From Gammaproteobacteria bacterium (lineage in GTDB: Bacteria; Pseudomonadota; Gammaproteobacteria; SZUA-152), in contig JAUWVK010000048.1 in assembly GCA_030617485.1 (NCBI GenBank), forward strand, positions 1-10,975: DNA of 10,975 nucleotides, in the 5' to 3' direction. Below, piece after piece: positions 7,861 to 10,975 of the stretch. Both the position numbers and the translations under genes were made by a program. The notes beneath the pieces are model-generated. The model was given only the letters and a program-made list of their open reading frames with translations, was not told the DNA's origin and did no database searches. Each line of letters starts with the position of its first letter. Within the stretch, counting starts at the first letter, position 1.

Positions 7861-8202
7861 TCAGGGATTCGATGACTTCACCTGTTTACTATCCGGTTTC
7901 TCGTTACTTTCCCATAACCGATCATTACGCATTGCGGCACTGGCTAATGCGTGGCTTGCTGTGGGGCTAATAAAAAAAGACATAAGCAGGATGATTATGA
8001 GTTTAATATCCACCATAAAGTCTGGGTTGTGAATTATTAGCCCGATTAGAATCATCGTAGTAGCTAAAGTCTCGGTCACGCCTACTGCATGCATACGAGT
8101 AAACAAATCAGGAAAGCGTAAGATGCCCACTCCTCCCGAAATACATAAAAAACTACCTACCAACAAAAACAGTGCACTACTAACCTGTATCAAAGTATCC
8201 AT
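7861..8202 (-). CDS. mrpG: Mrp antiporter subunit G (MrpG/MnhG)
   Basis: A 113-residue protein with three membrane helices. The MrpG signature is clear: GGVGILRFPDLFTRMHAVGV followed by TETLATTMILIGLI, and later FISPTASHALASAA. The polar C-terminal tail (about residues 95-113) is outside the conserved core. MrpG is a small integral subunit needed for assembly and activity of the Mrp complex. Its role in ion movement is not well defined. The ATG overlaps the mrpF stop by one base, so the two are translationally coupled. The equivalent in membrane-bound hydrogenase is MbhC. Confidence 0.93.
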   Translation of the reverse strand: MDTLIQVSSALFLLVGSFLCISGGVGILRFPDLFTRMHAVGVTETLATTMILIGLIIHNPDFMVDIKLIIILLMSFFISPTASHALASAAMRNDRLWESNEKPDSKQVKSSNP

Positions 8203-8477
8203 TACTTTTTCTGCTGCTCGGTGGGCTTAACTATAAAATTGTCGGAATAGCGTAATATGCCAATAACGCTGATAAAATTGATAAGGGCGTAGACGATTGC
8301 AATATCCAGAAACTCCGGCCGTCCCATTACAAAGCCTAACAGTGAAATAAGCAGAACGGTCTTGGTGCCAAACATATTGACGGCAAGTACACGGTCGTAG
8401 AGCGTAGGCCCTATGATCGCTCGAACAGTTGCCATGATCATGACAACCAGAATGGCTATGGTTGCAGCTATTAACAT
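8202..8477 (-). CDS. mrpF: Mrp antiporter subunit F (MrpF/MnhF)
   Basis: A 91-residue protein with three membrane helices, the usual MrpF length. Conserved stretches are RAIIGPTLYDRVLAVNMFG, with the family's GPT..DR motif, then VLLISLLGFVMGRPEFLDIA and YALINFISVIGILRY. Asp28 and Arg29 of the GPTLYDR turn are the charged residues usually kept. The gene begins in the TAATG overlap with mrpE and ends in a one-base overlap with mrpG. The corresponding hydrogenase subunit is MbhB. Confidence 0.93.
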   Translation of the reverse strand: MLIAATIAILVVMIMATVRAIIGPTLYDRVLAVNMFGTKTVLLISLLGFVMGRPEFLDIAIVYALINFISVIGILRYSDNFIVKPTEQQKK

Positions 8478-8947
8478 TACTTTTCCAGTTGAGTGACCCG
8501 GCGATCCATTTCACCGGATTCAAGATCTTTAATTGATTCCCGTAACAAAGCGTGCACCATAAACTGATCACCTTGTAAATTTACCGTAACGGTACCAGGA
8601 GTTAGCGTAATGGAGTTAGCGTAGATGACTTTCCCTATATCCGTTTTTTGGCTGGCGGTAACAGTCGTAAAACCGGGTGAAATAGACTTGTTGCCAAGCC
8701 AGATATGTTTTACTACCAACAAATTGGCAACAATAATTTTTTTAATAAGCCAGGCATAGTAGCCGGGGATTTTCAGCGTTAGATGCAAGGGCTGAGCTTC
8801 ATGGTCAACCACATCCATTCGGTGTGCTATGTATACAACAATGGTGATGGAGATCGCCCCAAGCGACAGCATTAGGGCAGTATTGTGGCCTGAGTTAGCC
8901 AACCAAAATGCAGCTAAAGATAGAGAAAGTATAATAGTATGTTGCAT
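8477..8947 (-). CDS. mrpE: Mrp antiporter subunit E (MrpE/MnhE), first gene of the operon
   Basis: A 156-residue protein with two N-terminal membrane helices and a cytoplasmic domain. The MrpE signature is IYANSITLTPGTVTVNLQGD followed by VHAL. I place the start at ATG 8947 because AGGA lies five bases upstream and the protein then begins directly with a hydrophobic helix (MQHTIILSLSLAAFWL). A start 12 codons earlier (8983) gives a polar leader without support. MrpE is the least conserved Mrp subunit and is thought to affect membrane levels and assembly of the complex. It heads the operon, an arrangement that matches MbhA at the head of mbh operons. The gene before it is a broken ion channel on the same strand. 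Confidence 0.9.
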   Translation of the reverse strand: MQHTIILSLSLAAFWLANSGHNTALMLSLGAISITIVVYIAHRMDVVDHEAQPLHLTLKIPGYYAWLIKKIIVANLLVVKHIWLGNKSISPGFTTVTASQKTDIGKVIYANSITLTPGTVTVNLQGDQFMVHALLRESIKDLESGEMDRRVTQLEK

Positions 8948-9015
8948 TAGAGTCCTGCTGCCAAAGAGCGCGCAATGAGGCAATGGCCGGTTGAACTCTA
9001 TAATATAAAAGAATG

Positions 9016-9044
9016 AATATCCATCGTCGACCCCGATTGTTCAA
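9016..9044 (-). promoter_or_regulatory. Possible sigma-70 promoter of the mrp operon
   Basis: On the minus strand, TTGAAC (9044-9039) and GATATT (9021-9016) are separated by 17 bases, in an AT-rich stretch about 70 bases before the mrpE start. The -35 box matches four of six consensus positions and so does the -10 box. The nearby TATATT/TATTAT run closer to the gene is an alternative -10 without a good -35 partner. No operator-like inverted repeat was seen. The call is tentative. Confidence 0.25.
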
Positions 9045-9169
9045 TTTTGACTAAGTTTACTTATATAGGTATTCGGCTTTAAATGCTTTAAAAATCATAT
9101 CGCTTAGAATTTTTGCCGTATAAGCTCTGTCAGTGTTAATTTGCGGCAGACCATGATTACGGGATGACC

Positions 9170-9430
9170 TTAATGGTCCCGCAGGTTATGTATCAACAAT
9201 TGTTTCAGATTTCTGATCCCGACCCGTAACGACTGCATTTCTTCATGGAGATCAGCCTCAATGTTTTCCTGTGTTTGTTGTAGGGCCTGCACTGATTCCT
9301 CATGCTCTGCATCACTGTAATTTTGCATTGCGCTGACGATGATAGCGATAAACAGGTTAATCATGGTGAAGGTGGCACCCATAATGAATGGGACAAAAAA
9401 GGCCTAGGCGTAGGGGAAAGCCTCCATTAC
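9170..9430 (-). pseudogene. 3' remnant of a bacterial voltage-gated-type ion channel gene
   Basis: The minus strand encodes the end of an ion transporter of the voltage-gated cation channel superfamily: the last pore helix (FFVPFIMGATFTMINLFIAI, then IVSAMQ) followed by a coiled-coil-like tail rich in Glu, Gln and Leu (about 45 residues), as in bacterial Nav channels of the NaChBac type. Reading back, the frame continues as VMEAFPYA, then TAG at 9406-9404, then AFFVPF. Homologues typically have Trp at this place (AW.FF.PF), so TAG probably arose from TGG. Similarity stops at about 9430, so the voltage sensor, selectivity filter and everything else 5' are missing. An internal ATG at 9382 leaves a 70-codon open frame that could be translated but cannot form a channel. 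Ion selectivity cannot be judged because the filter is absent. Confidence 0.68.
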
Positions 9431-9431
9431 T

Positions 9432-9548
9432 AGCCAAGTTATGGGTAAAGGGTCACTTCTGGTTACCCTAACCGCCGGTCTGGGCGGAGCTATGCTCTCC
9501 ATTGGCTCCGCTGCAGACGTTGCCTTCATGGGTCAGGCGCGTGGCAAA
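9432..9548 (+). pseudogene. nhaD: 3' remnant of an NhaD-type Na+/H+ antiporter gene
   Basis: The plus-strand frame starting at ATG 9441 reads LLVTLTAGLGGAMLSIG and then SAADVAFMGQARGK. This closely matches the near-C-terminal signature of NhaD antiporters, which I remember as WLLVTLTAGVGGSLLSIG followed by SAAGVALMGQARGKYTFFGHLKW. Here an Asp replaces the Gly after SAA, and similarity ends after GK. The frame runs on through unrelated residues to TAA at 9585. Upstream, the same frame is closed by TAG at 9411, and the DNA there instead encodes the channel remnant on the other strand. There is no start signal or room for the other 400 or so residues of NhaD. It is therefore a gene fragment, collinear with the 5' fragment at 1251-1410. 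Family identification is from memory of the motif. Confidence 0.6.
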
Positions 9549-9559
9549 AATCGCCAAAA

Positions 9560-9588
9560 TGGGCTTTTTTACGGTTTCAGTCTATAAT
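9560..9588 (+). promoter_or_regulatory. Possible slyD promoter (-10 box TATAAT)
   Basis: A perfect TATAAT lies at 9583-9588, about 37 bases before the slyD ATG. The -35 region at suitable spacing (around 9560-9565, TGGGCT) is poor. The site lies immediately after the nhaD 3' remnant, so slyD seems to have its own promoter. Confidence 0.35.
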
Positions 9589-9624
9589 TCGGCGCTTTAT
9601 TTGGAACAAAACAGGAAAATATTT

Positions 9625-10092
9625 ATGAGTTTAATGATTGGTGATAAAAGTGTGGTTACAATTCATTACACACTGACAGATGATGCGGGAGAAGTCCTGG
9701 ATAATTCGCGAGATGGTGACCCGATGGTTTACCTGCATGGCGCAAGCAATATAATTCCTGGTCTGGAGAAAGAACTTACGGGTAAAACAACTGGTGCTAC
9801 CTTAAAAGTTACCGTATCACCTGAAGATGGGTATGGCGAGCATTCGCCTGAGGCTGTACAAAAAGTTCCCCGCAGTGCTTTTGAGGGTGTTGAAGATATA
9901 CAGCCTGGCATGCAATTTCAGACCGAAAGCCCGGAAGGTGTACAGGTGATCGTGGTTGCTGAAGTGAGTGATGCTGAAATCACAATTGATGCTAACCACC
10001 CTCTTGCCGGCAAGACATTACATTTTGATGTCAGTGTTGAAGGCATTCGTGATGCGACACCAGAAGAGATTGACCACGGGCATGCCCACTGA
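9625..10092 (+). CDS. slyD: FKBP-type peptidyl-prolyl cis-trans isomerase, SlyD
   Basis: A 155-residue cytoplasmic peptidyl-prolyl isomerase and chaperone. The FKBP fold is split by the insert-in-flap chaperone domain in the usual SlyD order: FKBP strands (VVTIHYTLTDDAGEVLDNS), the turn HGASNIIPGLEKEL, the flap (VSPEDGYGEHSPEAVQKVPR), the insert domain (about 75-125), and the return to FKBP at DANHPLAGKTLHFDVSVEGI. The C-terminus ends HGHAH, a much shortened version of the His-rich metal-binding tail that in E. coli SlyD delivers nickel to hydrogenase maturation. I chose ATG 9625 because AGGA stands nine bases before it and the protein then begins as in the family. The frame is open back to 9502, but those codons fall in the nhaD remnant in another frame and are not part of the protein. 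It is followed by a strong terminator. Confidence 0.9.
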   Translation: MSLMIGDKSVVTIHYTLTDDAGEVLDNSRDGDPMVYLHGASNIIPGLEKELTGKTTGATLKVTVSPEDGYGEHSPEAVQKVPRSAFEGVEDIQPGMQFQTESPEGVQVIVVAEVSDAEITIDANHPLAGKTLHFDVSVEGIRDATPEEIDHGHAH

Positions 10093-10115
10093 TTAGTTAG
10101 GCTATTCCTGGTAAA

Positions 10116-10125
10116 TACCCGGGTA
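10116..10125. repeat. Perfect 10-base palindrome TACCCGGGTA
   Basis: This self-complementary stretch lies 24 bases after the slyD stop and just before the terminator. It is short and may be accidental. No role can be assigned. Confidence 0.3.
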
Positions 10126-10139
10126 AACGACTGGGCAAT

Positions 10140-10180
10140 AAAAAAGGCGTGGGCATCTTTCGATACCCGCGCCTTTTTTT
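10140..10180. terminator. Bidirectional rho-independent terminator between slyD and fba
   Basis: An eight-base-pair stem (GGCGTGGG at 10146-10153 with CCCGCGCC at 10166-10173, one G-T pair in the plus-strand RNA) encloses a 12-base loop. It is flanked by an A run on the left and seven T on the right. Because of this symmetry it can stop slyD transcription on the plus strand and aldolase transcription on the minus strand, which converge here. Confidence 0.85.
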
Positions 10181-10209
10181 GGGCCGAAACCCTGATTACT
10201 AATGCTCTG

Positions 10210-10975
10210 TTATTTGTAATAGTCGATCATCTTTTCCAGAGACTTTGGTGTGATTTTGGAGGCATGTCCTGAACAACCGAAGGCCTCAAAACGTGCCTGA
10301 CAGATGCTCTTCATGGCCGCCGTCGATTCCTTGAGGAATTTGCGTGGGTCAAAGTTGGAAGTGTTTTCCATCAAGTGACGACGGACAGCACCTGTGGATG
10401 CCATGCGTAAATCAGTATCAATGTTAACCTTGCGCACGCCATTTTTGATGCCTTCCTGAATTTCTTCAACCGGCACGCCGTAGGTTTGACCCATGTCGCC
10501 ACCGTGGCTATTGATGATTTCCAACCAGTCCTGAGGCACTGAGGAAGAACCGTGCATCACCAGGTGAGTATTAGGAAGCTTGGCATGGATTTCCTTGATG
10601 CGATCGATGCGCAGGATATCGCCAGTAGGCTCTTTGGTGAATTTGTATGCGCCGTGTGAGGTGCCGATAGCGATGGCCAGGGCATCCACATTGGTCTGAG
10701 CAACAAAATCAGCGGCTTCATCGACATCGGTGAGCAGCATGTCGAGGTCGAGTTTGCCTTCTGCACCGTGACCGTCTTCTTCACCCATTTCACCGGTTTC
10801 CAGTGAACCCAGGCAACCCAGCTCGCCTTCAACCGAAACACCGCCAGCATGGGCCATTTTGACAACTTCTGCTGTTGTAGCGACGTTGTATTCAAAGCTT
10901 GAAGGGGTTTTCATGTCTGCTTCCAGTGAGCCGTCCATCATTACAGAGCTAAAGCCGGACTGGATGGAGCGTAGG
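10210..10975 (-). CDS. fba: Fructose-bisphosphate aldolase class II, Calvin-type (5' truncated by window edge)
   Basis: The C-terminal part, about 255 residues, of a zinc-dependent class II aldolase that interconverts fructose 1,6-bisphosphate with glyceraldehyde 3-phosphate and dihydroxyacetone phosphate in the cytoplasm. The full protein is usually about 350 residues. The frame runs through the right edge, so the Met at 10941 is internal. Counting from that Met, the catalytic Asp is in SVMMDGS, a metal-ligand Glu region is at 36-42 (SVEGELG), His ligands are in GTSHGAY (about 96) and VMHGSSS (about 130), and the phosphate-binding NIDTD is at about 173. The insert [10 protein letters not shown] and overall style fit the Calvin-cycle subtype common in gammaproteobacteria, where it mostly serves glycolysis and gluconeogenesis. 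No CO2-fixation genes are visible. It ends at TAA before a shared terminator and converges with slyD. Confidence 0.93.
   Translation of the reverse strand, partial: LRSIQSGFSSVMMDGSLEADMKTPSSFEYNVATTAEVVKMAHAGGVSVEGELGCLGSLETGEMGEEDGHGAEGKLDLDMLLTDVDEAADFVAQTNVDALAIAIGTSHGAYKFTKEPTGDILRIDRIKEIHAKLPNTHLVMHGSSSVPQDWLEIINSHGGDMGQTYGVPVEEIQEGIKNGVRKVNIDTDLRMASTGAVRRHLMENTSNFDPRKFLKESTAAMKSICQARFEAFGCSGHASKITPKSLEKMIDYYK

Noticed and set aside
1533..8947. Respiratory complex I (nuo) or a hydrogenase operon
   Set aside because: Subunits E, F, G and B are specific to Mrp/Mbh, and no NADH, quinone, Fe-S or Ni-Fe subunit genes are present.
8948..8983. Longer MrpE starting at 8983
   Set aside because: The extra 12 residues have no support from MrpE family starts, while ATG 8947 has a well-spaced AGGA.
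9170..9382. A complete 70-residue coiled-coil protein
   Set aside because: The sequence matches the end of a channel, and homologous codons continue upstream across a stop codon, so it is a remnant rather than a stand-alone gene.
1343..9436. ACTAGCCA direct repeats at 1343-1350 and 9429-9436 as a transposon target duplication
   Set aside because: No transposase or terminal inverted repeats are seen. The left copy lies inside continuing NhaD similarity, not at its edge, and an eight-base match between two such regions can occur by chance.
9502..9624. N-terminal extension of SlyD from an in-frame ATG at 9502
   Set aside because: These codons are an out-of-frame reading of the nhaD 3' remnant. 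SlyD homology and a good ribosome-binding site begin at 9625.

Overview
The window looks like a piece of a gammaproteobacterial chromosome of moderate GC content, probably from a marine or otherwise sodium-rich habitat. This rests on the gene content: a BicA-like SulP transporter, a multi-subunit Mrp-type Na+/H+ antiporter operon, SlyD and a class II fructose-bisphosphate aldolase. The species cannot be read from the sequence. No tRNA, rRNA, CRISPR array or intact insertion sequence was seen.

Layout. (1) Positions 1-1073, plus strand: the 3' part of a SulP permease with a C-terminal STAS domain, closest by eye to the Na+-dependent bicarbonate transporters of the BicA type. (2) 1074-1532: mostly non-coding, but it holds a plus-strand remnant of the 5' end of an NhaD-type Na+/H+ antiporter gene (about 1251-1410), broken by frameshifts. 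(3) 8947 down to 1533, minus strand: a tight nine-gene operon, mrpE-F-G-B-C-D followed by a second antiporter subunit, a small two-helix membrane protein and a third antiporter subunit. Neighbouring genes overlap or lie within about 15 bases of each other. MrpB is a fusion of MbhD-like, MbhE-like and MnhB-like parts. There is no full-length MrpA. The order E-F-G-(D+E+B)-C-D is that of the antiporter module of archaeal membrane-bound hydrogenase (MbhA to MbhH), here without hydrogenase genes. (4) About 9170-9430, minus strand: the last pore helix and coiled-coil tail of a bacterial voltage-gated-type ion channel, with a stop codon where homologues have Trp and no 5' part. (5) About 9432-9548, plus strand: a remnant of the 3' end of nhaD. 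(6) 9625-10092, plus strand: slyD. (7) A bidirectional terminator, then the 3' part of a class II aldolase gene on the minus strand, running off the right edge.

How it fits together. The SulP protein probably imports an anion, perhaps bicarbonate, using the Na+ gradient. The Mrp complex would exchange cytoplasmic Na+ for external H+ and so maintain that gradient and internal pH. The channel, when intact, could have returned Na+ to the cell.

The main observation is that the two ends of one nhaD gene, on the same strand and in the right order, flank the whole mrp-plus-channel block. The simplest reading is an ancestral order SulP-nhaD-slyD in which the middle of nhaD was replaced by a block of about 8 kb carrying a different Na+/H+ antiporter. 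This is an inference from motif recognition and needs alignment and synteny to confirm.
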